DNA of 64,000 nt, taken from positions 62,001 to 126,000 of the forward strand of contig JAHBXZ010000008.1 of the NCBI GenBank assembly GCA_019636215.1, given 5' to 3'. Of the stretch, positions 44,284 through 53,016 are shown one piece after another (positions within the stretch are counted from its first letter, which is position 1; every line of letters starts with the position of its first letter). The notes under the pieces were generated by a model. That model worked only from the letters and a program-made list of their open reading frames with translations, was not told the origin of the DNA and made no database searches. The stretch is from Planctomycetota bacterium. GTDB lineage: Bacteria > Planctomycetota > UBA8742 > UBA2392. The position numbers and the translations under genes were made by a program.

Positions 44284-44289
44284 ACTATA
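44284..44289 (-). promoter_or_regulatory. Candidate -10 (TATAGT) of bamA
   Basis: On the minus strand TATAGT lies between the GTG (44306) and TTG (44258) start candidates, 25 bases before the TTG. If used, it supports the shorter BamA. The -35 (TGGCCT, 17 bases upstream) is weak. Confidence 0.35.
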
Positions 44290-44327
44290 GGGGCGAGGTG
44301 TGCCACAGGCCAGCGGCTATCCAGTCG

Positions 44328-45470
44328 TTAGACCCCGGCAAAATCCAGCACGATCTTCCCGGCCTTGCCGGCGATCATGCGTTCGATGCCGCCACGGAAC
44401 TCGGTGTAAGGCAGCACCTCTGTAATCACTTTGCGCAGCTTCTTCTGGGCCTCGGGCATGCGCACCAGATCGCGCACCTTGTACCAGGTGTCGTAAATGC
44501 GCCGGCCGATGATGCCCTGGATCGTGATGCCATTGAAAATCACGTCTTTGCTGTAGTCCTCAAACGTGAAGGCCGCGTCCTTGGTCAGGCCGAACGCAAC
44601 CACCTTGCCGCCGCGGCGCACGGACTTGACGCTGTTGGTGATGGCGTCGGGGTGGCCGGACATCTCCAGCGCAACGTCGGGGCCGTCATGACCGGCGGCT
44701 TCGCGCACCAGTTTCTGGATGCGCGCGCGTTCACCGGCCCGTTCTTCGGGCGTGCGGGCAATTTTGCCCATGATGACATTGTGCACGCCGATTTCGCGGG
44801 CGATGCTGGCGCGGTACTCACTGACTTCAATGGCGGTGACCTGTTTGGCGCCGTGCATCAGGGCAATCACGGCGCTGAACATGCCGATCGGCCCAAGGCC
44901 GAAGATCACCACGCGCTGGTCCTTCAGCGGAAAGTGCGCCGCGGCATGCATGGCGTTGCCCAGTGGCTCCTGGATCGCCGCAATCTCAAAGGGCAGGTCT
45001 CTGTCGTTCTTCCACACGCAGCTGGAGGGCAGGGCGATGTAGCTGGCCCAGGCGCCGTCGCGGTCAAAACCGATGATCTTGTCGTTGACGCAGACGTGCT
45101 TCTCGCCGGCAAGGCACTGGTAGCACTTCTCGCAGACTACGTGCGATTCGGCGCTGACAAAATCGCCGACCTCAAGCTTCACATGGGGGTCATCCATGAT
45201 CGTCTTGACCGCGCTGCCGATCTCGACCACATGGCCGCAGAACTCGTGGCCGGCCACCACGCCGCGCTTGAAATTCTCGCTGGCGCGCAGCAGCTTTGGC
45301 CGAATCGATTCGTCCCACTGGTAAAGGTGAAGGTCGCTGCCGCACACGGCCGCCGCGCGAACCTTGATCAGAACTTCGTGGGGCTGAATGCTGGGCACGT
45401 TGGTGTTGCGAACCTCCATCGCGCCGGCCTTGGGGGCGACGACCTGTATGGAAGGCATAGTGGTTGTCAT
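44328..45470 (-). CDS. tdh: L-threonine 3-dehydrogenase-like Zn-dependent alcohol dehydrogenase
   Basis: A 380-aa medium-chain dehydrogenase; Tdh is usually 341-350 residues. Catalytic-zinc ligands are in AAVCGSDLHLYQWD and GHEFCGHV; the structural zinc site is the four-Cys block CEKCYQCLAGEKHVC. The NAD fold is FGLGPIGMFSAVIALMHGA. The C-terminal block GIIGRRIYDTWYKVRDLV is characteristic of Tdh and supports that identity. Tdh oxidises L-threonine to 2-amino-3-ketobutyrate. It lies 21 bases from the bamA frame on the same strand, with no terminator between, but no functional link is evident. Confidence 0.88.
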   Translation of the reverse strand: MTTTMPSIQVVAPKAGAMEVRNTNVPSIQPHEVLIKVRAAAVCGSDLHLYQWDESIRPKLLRASENFKRGVVAGHEFCGHVVEIGSAVKTIMDDPHVKLEVGDFVSAESHVVCEKCYQCLAGEKHVCVNDKIIGFDRDGAWASYIALPSSCVWKNDRDLPFEIAAIQEPLGNAMHAAAHFPLKDQRVVIFGLGPIGMFSAVIALMHGAKQVTAIEVSEYRASIAREIGVHNVIMGKIARTPEERAGERARIQKLVREAAGHDGPDVALEMSGHPDAITNSVKSVRRGGKVVAFGLTKDAAFTFEDYSKDVIFNGITIQGIIGRRIYDTWYKVRDLVRMPEAQKKLRKVITEVLPYTEFRGGIERMIAGKAGKIVLDFAGV

Positions 45471-45558
45471 GGGCTTGCTTTCAACTTGGGCAGGGGCTCA
45501 TCCTATAACGCCAGCGGCTCGTACCGAAAGGGGCCACAGGCGTGTCGCGCTGATGTGG

Positions 45559-45564
45559 TAGAGT
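45559..45564 (+). promoter_or_regulatory. -10-like TAGAGT abutting ATG 45571
   Basis: TAGAGT ends 6 bases before ATG 45571, matching the spacing seen upstream of the kinase and lpxH genes. The hexamer is a weak match (4/6). Confidence 0.25.
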
Positions 45565-45570
45565 TGTGGC

Positions 45571-45781
45571 ATGCAAGAACCATCTGAAAGCTTGCCCGCC
45601 GTGTTCGAGATCTCGATTGAGGTTTACCGCAGGCAGGTCGAAGTTCGTCGGGCGAAGCCTGTTTCCGGCCCTGCATCGGGATTCTGTTGGCCCGGAACTC
45701 CTGGCCCTTTTAGCGGACCCCATTCGCAGGCGGGCTGCCGGCGCAGCTGCGTTGTCAGCTCCTGGTGACAAAGATGTGTGA
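45571..45781 (+). pseudogene. Small ORF with apparent frameshift
   Basis: The first 31 codons from ATG 45571 (MQEPSESLPAVFEISIEVYR and following) look coding, then near 45655-45675 coding character passes to the next frame, which ends at 45781 (FPALHRDSVGPELLALLADP, then a short basic stretch). Together they would make about 70 aa. A one-base indel in the GCCTGTTTCCGGCCC stretch would join them. Family unrecognised. It may be a decayed small gene, a sequencing error, or chance. Confidence 0.35.
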
Positions 45782-45820
45782 ACTGCGGCGGCCCGTTTGC
45801 GTTTCAATGCAGGGGGATAC

Positions 45821-47182
45821 ATGCGCAAGCTAGGCCTTAGTTTGATCCTTCTGGTTGGCTGGACGGCTGGAGTTGCCGGCGTGACATGGCACTTGGCGCG
45901 GGTTGACCAGCCCACGCGTCTGCCAGTGGCGGCAAAGTCTCTGGATCCGGAACCTGTTATGCCCGCCCCGTTGGCCCAGGGCCAATCACCGATGGCGATT
46001 CTTCCGCCAGATCAGCCCCCGGCGCCCAAGGTGCAACCCGGGCCTGTCCCAGAGCCTCACAGGAAAGTGGTGCCCGCCCCGGAATACGATGAAGAGTTCG
46101 AATCAGACCCCACGGATTACATCGACGAGGAATCTGAGCCCGTACCGGAACCCGCCCCCAGAACCCCGGCGCCTGGGTCGTTTGAGCCCCTGCGTGTGAA
46201 CGGCGGAGAAAGCACTACAGTCAAGGCGGGCACCGGCCTCGACAGCATTCACGTCGGCGCCAACGGTGTGCTGAATCTTCCGGCAGGCGAGGTCACCGTT
46301 CGCGGCAACATAACCGGTGGCGGCAAGATTGTGGGAGGCCGCACCTCGACGCTGATTCTGGAGGGAAATCAGGACATCAGCACAACCCTGCAGGCCGGAA
46401 CCGCGATCATCCGCGGTGGCACCAAGCGCTTGACCGCAGGCGCATCCAGCCGGAACACGGCAACGCACGCCGCACCCGGCCAGGCCAACTTGATCATTGA
46501 GGCCGGAGCAACACTGATCATTGAACAGGGCGGCGTCTGGGACTCCAGGGATGCCTATGCCTACCAGGTGGCGGGGACACTGATGATCGACGGCGGCACA
46601 TTCCGCTGCACATTTGCCAACAACTCGAACGAGTTCAATGACTGCTGGCTGCCCGGCAGCAGCCTGATCATCCGCAACGGCAGGTTTGTGGGCAGCGGCG
46701 ACCATGATTTCAGCGGTGCCAACATCAGCATCTATGGCGGGTCACTGGAGGTCGACGATGACATCTGGCATTCCGGCGACAGGCTGGAGATCAGCGGCGG
46801 CATGATGCGCAACAGCACCGGCGGCGGCATGTTTGCCATTGCCGGGAGCCTGCGCATGACAGGCGGAAAGCTGCAGGCCTACCAGAGCTACGACCGCGGG
46901 CTTCACATGGGCCCCGATTCGATGGTTTTCTGTACGGGTGGTGATGTGGAGATCCTGGGCTCGGCCGCCAATCACGAACAGTCAGGTATTGTGTTGCGCA
47001 ATGCGCCCACGATTGCCCGCCTTGTCTGTCACAGCAACACGCGCATTCACGCGGCATCACCGGCAGGTAGTTCCCTGACACTGGGCGAGCTGGTGATTGC
47101 CAAGGGCCGGACGTTCAACGCGGTGGGGTTTCCAGTCTCCGCACCTGTTCCCGACCCGGAGGGCGGCACGTACGTGCCATAG
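45821..47182 (+). CDS. Secreted beta-helix-like repeat protein
   Basis: A 453-aa exported protein. GGGGGATAC precedes ATG 45821. A signal anchor (LGLSLILLVGWTAGVAGVTW, residues 4-23) is followed by a long Pro/Glu-rich linker (about 35-120) and about 300 residues of short strands with regular Gly and Asn (for example ILEGNQDISTTLQAGTAIIR, IIEAGATLIIEQGGVW, LEISGGMMRNSTGGGMFAIA), typical of right-handed parallel beta-helices or autotransporter-like repeats. No barrel domain follows. It is convergent with the MFS gene (13 bases). A cell-surface stalk or binding protein is likely; substrate unknown. Confidence 0.78.
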   Translation: MRKLGLSLILLVGWTAGVAGVTWHLARVDQPTRLPVAAKSLDPEPVMPAPLAQGQSPMAILPPDQPPAPKVQPGPVPEPHRKVVPAPEYDEEFESDPTDYIDEESEPVPEPAPRTPAPGSFEPLRVNGGESTTVKAGTGLDSIHVGANGVLNLPAGEVTVRGNITGGGKIVGGRTSTLILEGNQDISTTLQAGTAIIRGGTKRLTAGASSRNTATHAAPGQANLIIEAGATLIIEQGGVWDSRDAYAYQVAGTLMIDGGTFRCTFANNSNEFNDCWLPGSSLIIRNGRFVGSGDHDFSGANISIYGGSLEVDDDIWHSGDRLEISGGMMRNSTGGGMFAIAGSLRMTGGKLQAYQSYDRGLHMGPDSMVFCTGGDVEILGSAANHEQSGIVLRNAPTIARLVCHSNTRIHAASPAGSSLTLGELVIAKGRTFNAVGFPVSAPVPDPEGGTYVP

Positions 47183-47195
47183 GCCTTGGATTACT

Positions 47196-48533
47196 TCAAG
47201 ATTCGGTTCCAGCTGGGCCGGCTGCCACGCGCCAATTGATGGCCAACGCCAGAAGCCCAAGTGCAATCAAGGAGCCACCCAACGCAAAGGGCCATTGCGG
47301 CCCGGCGGCGTCGTAGACAATTCCGCCCAGAATCGGCCCGACAATGCGCCCCAGCGTGGCGGCGCTAGAGGTAAAGCCCATCGTGCCGCCCTGCGCGTCG
47401 GCCCGGGCGTGGCCTGAAATGATCGCCAGGATGCTGGGGTTGCACAGACCATTGAACGCGCCAATGCCCACCGCCACCACCACCAGCCAACCGTATTCGT
47501 TCAGACCCGGATTCAACTCGCGTTGAAACCCGAACACGAACATCATCGCCGCCAGACCGCCCAGCCCGATGGCCAGCACCCGCGCGCTGCCCAGCCGCCT
47601 GGTTAGCCGCCCGATCAACCCGCCCTGGATCACTGCCAGCGTCAGGCCTATCGCGACAAACACCCAGGCATTGGCACTGGTGCTGATACGCAGATAGTCG
47701 GCGTTGAACTGGCTGAACATGGCCTCAAGGTTCGCGAAACCAAGCGTCACGACAAAGTAGACCACCAGCATCGGGCCAATCGCCGGTCGTTTGAGTGCAT
47801 CAAACAATTCGGCCAGCTTACCTTTGCGCGGGCCCAGCCCGGCGCGCAGGTCCGGGGACAGTGACTCGCGCAGCATGAACACAGTCAGCAGAAACGAAAT
47901 CGTGCTGAGGCCGGCTGCAAAGAACCCGGGCATGAACAGGTGCGCGCGCCCGAATTGCTCGGTGCCCGGCGTGAACAACAGCGAGAGGAACCAGTCGCTG
48001 GTCAGGCCGCCTCCAATCGCGGGGCCAAAGACGAACCCCAAGCCGAACGCCATACCGATCAAACCCATGCCCTTGGCGCGCCGTTCGGGCGGAAACACGT
48101 CGGCCATGTAGGCCTGGGCGGTGCTCAGGTTCGCCGCGCAGACGCCCGCCAGGGTGCGTGAAACCAGCAGCCAGATGAAATCAGTGGCCAGTGCAAACAT
48201 GATCCAAGTCAGGGCAAACCCCGCCGTGCTGAGCGCCAGAATTGGCTTGCGGCCCACCTTGTCGCTGAGCCGCCCCCAGATGGGTGCAAACAGAAACTGC
48301 GCCAGGCTGTAGCAGGTCATGATCAGCCCGACCAGCACACCCCCGCGGGCTTCAAGGCCGAAGGCGCGCGCGAAGCCCTCGGCCCAGGGCGGTACGGCAA
48401 ACAACTTCACGTAATAAGCCAGACTGGGCAGGACAATTCCAAAGCCCAGCAGGTCAATGAAAATGATAAGCCACACCGTTAACACGCCACGGCGCTGCGC
48501 GGGGGTAAGCGGCTGGCCAGGCTCGGCGCCCAT
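47196..48533 (-). CDS. MFS transporter, TetA-like
   Basis: A 445-aa 12-TM permease. The loop 2-3 signature is GRLSDKVGRKPIL, the classical major-facilitator motif. TM1 (VLTVWLIIFIDLLGFGIVLP) has the D in motif D1 common to TetA-type drug exporters, and SRTLAGVCAANLSTAQAYMADV in TM4-5 matches the same group. Probable role is proton-coupled efflux of a small molecule. A TACCAT hexamer lies 7 bases before the ATG and no Shine-Dalgarno is seen. Confidence 0.9.
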   Translation of the reverse strand: MGAEPGQPLTPAQRRGVLTVWLIIFIDLLGFGIVLPSLAYYVKLFAVPPWAEGFARAFGLEARGGVLVGLIMTCYSLAQFLFAPIWGRLSDKVGRKPILALSTAGFALTWIMFALATDFIWLLVSRTLAGVCAANLSTAQAYMADVFPPERRAKGMGLIGMAFGLGFVFGPAIGGGLTSDWFLSLLFTPGTEQFGRAHLFMPGFFAAGLSTISFLLTVFMLRESLSPDLRAGLGPRKGKLAELFDALKRPAIGPMLVVYFVVTLGFANLEAMFSQFNADYLRISTSANAWVFVAIGLTLAVIQGGLIGRLTRRLGSARVLAIGLGGLAAMMFVFGFQRELNPGLNEYGWLVVVAVGIGAFNGLCNPSILAIISGHARADAQGGTMGFTSSAATLGRIVGPILGGIVYDAAGPQWPFALGGSLIALGLLALAINWRVAAGPAGTES

Positions 48534-48540
48534 GCGTGGG

Positions 48541-48546
48541 ATGGTA
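48541..48546 (-). promoter_or_regulatory. -10-like TACCAT upstream of MFS gene
   Basis: TACCAT on the minus strand ends 7 bases before ATG 48533. If functional, the MFS mRNA is leaderless. The hexamer is a 4/6 match. Confidence 0.25.
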
Positions 48547-48623
48547 GTGTGTGTGGCGCCTCAGGTAGAGTACGCGGAAAGGGCACTTAGCGACAATTTA
48601 GGATGTAGTTCAGTATCTCTTAA

Positions 48624-48638
48624 GATGCACCGTGCATC
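48624..48638. promoter_or_regulatory. Small inverted repeat upstream of cytochrome gene
   Basis: GATGCA and TGCATC are separated by 3 bases (CCG), about 70 bases before ATG 48708. It could be an operator or a short hairpin in the leader; no family is recognised. Confidence 0.25.
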
Positions 48639-48707
48639 CGGTAGGTTATCTTTCGTGGGTGAGGCAGTTCGGGCGATTAGTAAAACAGCAGTGTGCGGGG
48701 GCAAGCC

Positions 48708-49631
48708 ATGGCAGAAAAGAAGAAGGGCAAACTCAAAAAACTCGTGATGATGGGCGGCGTTGGATTCCTGGCGCTGGTGGCGCTGGGCTTTGGCGGGCTG
48801 TACATGACCGCGCATTCTCAGCTCAACAAAGAGGTGACGGCGCCCGATGGCGACCTGGCGCTTCTGGACGGCGACAAAAGCGCAATCAAGCGTGGAGAAT
48901 ACCTGGTGTCCAGCGTCATGGGTTGCGGCCACAGTGAATGCCATCGTGCTGACTTCGGCGGGGGGCCGGTGATGGACAAGCAGCCCGTCGGCCGCGTTTA
49001 CGCGCCCAACCTGACAGCGGGCGACGGCAGCGTGACCAAGGGTTACACGGGCAAGGACTGGGCGCGCATTCTGCGCCACGGTGTCAAGAAAAACGGCAAG
49101 CGTGCCTTGATCATGCCCAGCGAAGACTACACCAGCTTTTCAGACGAAGACCTCGCTGCGGCGATTGCCTACATCAAGTCGATGCCGCCAGTGAACCGTG
49201 AGTCGCTGCCGCATGCGCTTGGCCCGATCGGGCTGTTGATCGCCGCAACAGAGCCCGTGTTCGCCTTTGACAAGATTGACCACAGCCACAAACCCGCTGA
49301 GGTAAAGCGCGGGCCGACGAAAGAGTGGGGCCAGGTGATGGCCGGAACCTGCAAGGGCTGCCACGGCGACGGCTACTCAGGCGGCAAGATTCCGGGCGGC
49401 GATCCCAGCTGGCCGGCCGCGCGCAACATTTCGCCGGACGAGGCCAGCGGCATCGGCAAGTGGAAGTTTGAGGACTTTGAAAAGGCCCTGCGCACCGGCC
49501 AGCGCCCCGATGGCACGACCCTTCACGACGCTATGCCCTGGAAGATGTACAAAGGCATGGAGGATGAGGACGTAAAAGCACTGTGGGAGTACCTTCGCAC
49601 CATGCCAGCCAAGCCGGCAGGCGGCAGATAA
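48708..49631 (+). CDS. Membrane-anchored dihaem cytochrome c
   Basis: A 307-aa protein with an N-terminal TM helix (about 12-33) and two class I-like cytochrome c domains. The second haem site is normal (CKGCH, 215-219). The first is CGHSECH (73-79), a CX4CH spacing instead of CXXCH, in the position expected for the first haem. Distal Met candidates are present (MPSEDYTSFSDEDLAAAIAY and MPWKMYKGMEDEDVKALWEY, each the usual pattern after the haem domain). The ATG at 48708 is preceded by GGGGG, 6 bases away. A dehydrogenase-associated or gas-reduction electron carrier is likely; no partner gene is adjacent. A strong terminator follows. Confidence 0.85.
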   Translation: MAEKKKGKLKKLVMMGGVGFLALVALGFGGLYMTAHSQLNKEVTAPDGDLALLDGDKSAIKRGEYLVSSVMGCGHSECHRADFGGGPVMDKQPVGRVYAPNLTAGDGSVTKGYTGKDWARILRHGVKKNGKRALIMPSEDYTSFSDEDLAAAIAYIKSMPPVNRESLPHALGPIGLLIAATEPVFAFDKIDHSHKPAEVKRGPTKEWGQVMAGTCKGCHGDGYSGGKIPGGDPSWPAARNISPDEASGIGKWKFEDFEKALRTGQRPDGTTLHDAMPWKMYKGMEDEDVKALWEYLRTMPAKPAGGR

Positions 49632-49651
49632 GCACTTCCCGAAAACTACAG

Positions 49652-49680
49652 CCGACCCGGCACATGTTGCCGGGTCGGTG
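49652..49680 (+). terminator. Intrinsic terminator after cytochrome gene
   Basis: An 11-bp stem (CCGACCCGGCA with TGCCGGGTCGG) around a 5-base loop, followed by TGTGTTT. It is 20 bases after the stop; the reverse neighbour at 49704 ends facing it, so it may serve both directions. Confidence 0.88.
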
Positions 49681-49703
49681 TGTTTAGAGCGCGCGGGACG
49701 CTT

Positions 49704-50453
49704 TTACTCCATCCACTCTTTTTCTTCCTCGTACTTGTCCAGCTGGATCTGGGACTTGCCCAGTACTTCAGTGAACGTGTTCTTGGCTGCGGTCATTTCG
49801 CGCCCGTCGTTGAAAAGACGCGAAATGATCTCGCACAGCGCCCAAAGGGCCTTGTCGCTGGAGCCTGTGTTGCGCGCCCCCTGGATGTGCCCCTTGAGTT
49901 GGGGGGTGACGTCCAGGGGCATCAGCGCCGCAACAATGCACACACTGCGTTGCCGGAAGTTCAGCACCGGGCGCGAAAGCACGCGGCCGTAACCCTCCAC
50001 AAGCGCCCAGTCGCCAAGGTCAGGGCTGTTGCTGCGCGCGAATCGGTCGATCTTGGGCGCGCCTTCGCCGTAAATGTGGTTGAACAGCTTCTGGCCGCGC
50101 TGGCGGAACATGGCGATGTCGTCGCCCTCCAGCGGTTCATCGCGCAGTTTGATTTCTCCGGCCAGCGGGTTGCTGACCTTCTTGCAGGCGTCCTTAAAGG
50201 CCGCCAGCGCATTCAGCGCGCGCGGGTAGCCCGCGAACAGGTGCGTCTGCAGGATCGCTTCGCGCAGCATCTCCGGGTCCGGCCGGCCTTGCTCCTTCAA
50301 CAGGAACTCAAAGGCGCGGCGGCAATGCTCACCGTGGCCATCGGCGGTAAGCGCCGCAAAGATCGCAAGAAACGCGTCCTCGCGTGGCAGCGGATCAATG
50401 CCGGTCAGCAGGAAGGAAAAAGTCGCCGCTTCAAGTCGTTTGGCAAGGGTCAT
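49704..50453 (-). CDS. Carboxymuconolactone decarboxylase-family protein
   Basis: A 249-aa soluble protein. Two helical segments of the CMD/AhpD fold are recognisable, the first with LREAILQTHLFAGYPRALNA and the second with SRPVLNFRQRSVCIVAALMP. The catalytic CxxC of AhpD-type peroxidases is not present, so thiol peroxidase activity is unlikely; a decarboxylase or structural relative is more probable. The start is placed at ATG 50453 with no Shine-Dalgarno, so it remains uncertain (the frame continues to 50516). A pirin gene lies 85 bases upstream on the same strand. Confidence 0.8.
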   Translation of the reverse strand: MTLAKRLEAATFSFLLTGIDPLPREDAFLAIFAALTADGHGEHCRRAFEFLLKEQGRPDPEMLREAILQTHLFAGYPRALNALAAFKDACKKVSNPLAGEIKLRDEPLEGDDIAMFRQRGQKLFNHIYGEGAPKIDRFARSNSPDLGDWALVEGYGRVLSRPVLNFRQRSVCIVAALMPLDVTPQLKGHIQGARNTGSSDKALWALCEIISRLFNDGREMTAAKNTFTEVLGKSQIQLDKYEEEKEWME

Positions 50454-50537
50454 GGCCAAAAGAGTGCGAAGTGTGAAGTGCGAAGTCCAGTCTGAACGCG
50501 ACAGGGTTGTCCTCATGGCAACCGCGTCGCTTGCAGC

Positions 50538-51422
50538 CTATTCGTCCAGGTGGCCGAACTTGCCCGCCTGGAAGTCCCGAATCGCGGTTTCGATCTCGGC
50601 GGGCGTGTTCATTACAAACGGGCCGTAGTTGGCCACTGGCTCGTCAATCGGCTCTCCGTTGAGCAACAGCAGGCGTGACTCCGTGGAAGCCTCGACCTTG
50701 ATGGACTCGCCTTCCTGGCCGAACACCACCAACTCGTCCTGCTTTACGGCCTTGCCGTTGACGGTGACCGCGCCGGACATGACCAGCAGGCCGGTGTTCC
50801 AGCTTGCAGGAAAGTCAAACTCGGCCTCGCCGCCGGGTTGCAGGTCAAAGTCAAACATGTTGATCGGCGAGAACGTGTTCGCCGGGCCCTTCACGCCGCG
50901 ATACTCGCCGGCGATCACGCGCACGCGGCCCTTGGGCAGGTCTACAACGCCCATCTGTCCGGCGGTGATGGCCTGGTAACCGGGCTCGGTCATCTTGTCC
51001 TTGGCGGGCAAGTTGACCCAGATCTGCGCCATCTGGAACATGCCGCCCTTGCGCGCGAACTCGGGCGCGTGGTACTCGCGGTGCAGAATGCCGCTGCCCG
51101 CGGTCATCCACTGCACGTCGCCAGGGTGAATCACGTCGCCATTGCCGGCGCTGTCAAAGTGCGCCACGCTGCCCTGAAACGCGATTGTCACGGTTTCAAA
51201 GCCGCGGTGGGGGTGCGGTCCGACGCCGCGGCGCAGGTTGTCCGTGGGGGCAAACTCATAAGGCTGGGCGTAGTCCATCAACAGAAACGGACTAAGGCGC
51301 CGCATACCCTTGGGAATGTGGCTGAAGTAGCCCCGCACGGGAAAGCCGTCGCCGACCCAATGCTGCGGGGGCGGGCCGTACACGGCTTCGATGGTCTTTG
51401 CGGCCTTGCTTGCTGTGTTCAT
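50538..51422 (-). CDS. Pirin-family protein
   Basis: A 294-aa bicupin. The N-terminal cupin contains GVGPHPHRGFETVTI and GDVQWMTAGSGILHREYHA, with the metal-binding His and Glu residues of pirins. The C-terminal half is the second cupin without complete ligands. Some bacterial pirins are quercetin dioxygenases and others act as redox regulators. GGAG lies 6 bases before ATG 51422; the frame to 51476 is less likely. Confidence 0.92.
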   Translation of the reverse strand: MNTASKAAKTIEAVYGPPPQHWVGDGFPVRGYFSHIPKGMRRLSPFLLMDYAQPYEFAPTDNLRRGVGPHPHRGFETVTIAFQGSVAHFDSAGNGDVIHPGDVQWMTAGSGILHREYHAPEFARKGGMFQMAQIWVNLPAKDKMTEPGYQAITAGQMGVVDLPKGRVRVIAGEYRGVKGPANTFSPINMFDFDLQPGGEAEFDFPASWNTGLLVMSGAVTVNGKAVKQDELVVFGQEGESIKVEASTESRLLLLNGEPIDEPVANYGPFVMNTPAEIETAIRDFQAGKFGHLDE

Positions 51423-51494
51423 GGCACTCTCCGGTTGCTGGTGCCCTGCTAAAACAACCGTTCGATGTGGAATCATCCCGGGCGGGGTCTGGGT

Positions 51495-52811
51495 CTATGG
51501 CGGCACAATCCAATGGGCCGGTTTGTCAGGTAGCGCGCCCTTCTGAGCGGTGATGCGCAGCACGTTGATCGCCGTGCGCGCGCTGCGCCATTTCACCAGT
51601 TCGCGGTCGCCGGGCACATTTAGCTTCCAGGCCCGGGTTTCGCCTTTGAACCAGGCCGCCAGCCAGACTGTGCCAACCGGTTTGTCTTCAGTCCCGCCGC
51701 CGGGGCCGGCAACGCCACTGGTCGCCACGCACAGGTCGGCCTTGCTTTCACGGGCTATCCCTTCAACCATTTCGCGCACACAGGGCTCGCTGACCGCGCC
51801 GTGCGTGTCCAGCGTTGCCTGTTTCACACCCAGCCGCCGGATCTTGGCTTCATTGTGGTAAGTGACCGCGCTTTCGATCAGAACATCGCTGCTGCCCGGC
51901 ACACTCGTCAGCAGGTGCGCGATCATGCCCCCGGTGCAGCTTTCTGCCAACGCGACCGTCAGCCCGGCATGTTTACAAGCCGCGACTGTTACGCCTTCCA
52001 GCGAATCTTCGTACGTCCCGAACATAACATCACCAAGGCGCTTGCGGGCTTCGTCGGCAATGGGATCCAGAACAACAGCCGCGGCGGCCTCGTCGATGGC
52101 CAAGACACGCCAGCGCAGTCGGATCACCGCGTCGTCCACCAGGATCGCGGCGCTGGCATTGGCATGTGTCAGCAGGTCACGGCAGGCAATGTCAATCGCG
52201 CTTTCGGGCATGCCAAAGCACTTTAGTTCGCGGGTGTAGAACTTGCCCGGCGATCCGAAGTCGGCCACCAGCGCCGCGCGCAACTCATCGGCGAACACGG
52301 CCTTCATTTCACGCGGCACACCCGGAAGCACGGCCACGCCGCCGTTGCCGTGCTTGACCAGGAAGCAACTGGCCGTGCCGTGGGCATTGGGCACCACCCG
52401 CGCGCCTTCTGGTCTCATGCACTGGATTTCGCTGCCCTGCGGGAACTCGCGCCCCATGGCGGCATAGCGGGCATGCAGCCGTGCCAGATCGTCTTTGTCC
52501 AGCACAAGTTTGCGGCTCAGGGCATCGGACACGGCCTGCCGGGTCATGTCGTCCACGGTGGGGCCAATGCCGCCACTGACTATGACCAGCAGGCCTTGGG
52601 GCATGCATGGTCGAATGCGCGCGGCAATGGCGTCTTTGTCGTCGCGCACGGCTTCGTGGCGCACGACTTCGAAGCCAAGTTCTGCCATCTCGCGGGCCAG
52701 CCAGGCCGCGTTGGAGTTGACGATGTAACCCTGAACAACCTCGCTGCCCACCGCGAAAATCGCCACCGGGGGCAGCTTGATGATCCGTGCGGTCTGTTTG
52801 GACAGGGCCAT
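51495..52811 (-). CDS. cinA: CinA-like competence/damage protein with PncC amidase domain
   Basis: A 438-aa two-domain protein. The N-terminal MoaB/MogA-like domain has VSGGIGPTVDDMTRQAV. The C-terminal domain (from about residue 270) is nicotinamide-nucleotide amidase (PncC), with AESCTGGMIAHLL and TSGVAGPGGGTEDKPVGTVW. Together they act in NMN salvage of pyridine nucleotides. Its start at 52811 is the first plausible ATG; the frame continues to 52922 with lower quality. It is followed on the same strand by pirin (72 bases). Confidence 0.93.
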   Translation of the reverse strand: MALSKQTARIIKLPPVAIFAVGSEVVQGYIVNSNAAWLAREMAELGFEVVRHEAVRDDKDAIAARIRPCMPQGLLVIVSGGIGPTVDDMTRQAVSDALSRKLVLDKDDLARLHARYAAMGREFPQGSEIQCMRPEGARVVPNAHGTASCFLVKHGNGGVAVLPGVPREMKAVFADELRAALVADFGSPGKFYTRELKCFGMPESAIDIACRDLLTHANASAAILVDDAVIRLRWRVLAIDEAAAAVVLDPIADEARKRLGDVMFGTYEDSLEGVTVAACKHAGLTVALAESCTGGMIAHLLTSVPGSSDVLIESAVTYHNEAKIRRLGVKQATLDTHGAVSEPCVREMVEGIARESKADLCVATSGVAGPGGGTEDKPVGTVWLAAWFKGETRAWKLNVPGDRELVKWRSARTAINVLRITAQKGALPDKPAHWIVPP

Positions 52812-53004
52812 GGGATTTCCGGCAGCAACTTCACAAGCCTTTGCGCCAGCGCGCGAAGGATACGCCAGGGACGCGGCGACCTGCAACTGCAAGCGCCACT
52901 TGCGAGTCCCCCAGTAGAACACCGGCCCGGGTCATGCGGCGCCGGCATTTGGCGATTTAGCCGTTCGCAGCAAACGTTGCAGTCGCCCAAATCAAAATCG
53001 TCGC

Positions 53005-53010
53005 TACACT
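53005..53010 (+). promoter_or_regulatory. -10-like TACACT abutting lpxH start
   Basis: TACACT (5/6 to TATAAT, with one further mismatch) ends 6 bases before ATG 53017, the same spacing as in front of the transmembrane kinase. No Shine-Dalgarno precedes the ATG. Confidence 0.4.
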
Positions 53011-53016
53011 CGCGCG

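Larger units (their letters stand above)
45471..45820. other. 350-base region between divergent genes
   Basis: It holds the tdh upstream sequence on the left and the start region of the beta-helix-like protein on the right. A short ORF with an apparent frameshift occupies 45571-45781, and the ribosome site of the next gene (GGGGG, 45812-45816) ends it. No other feature is supportable. Confidence 0.4.
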
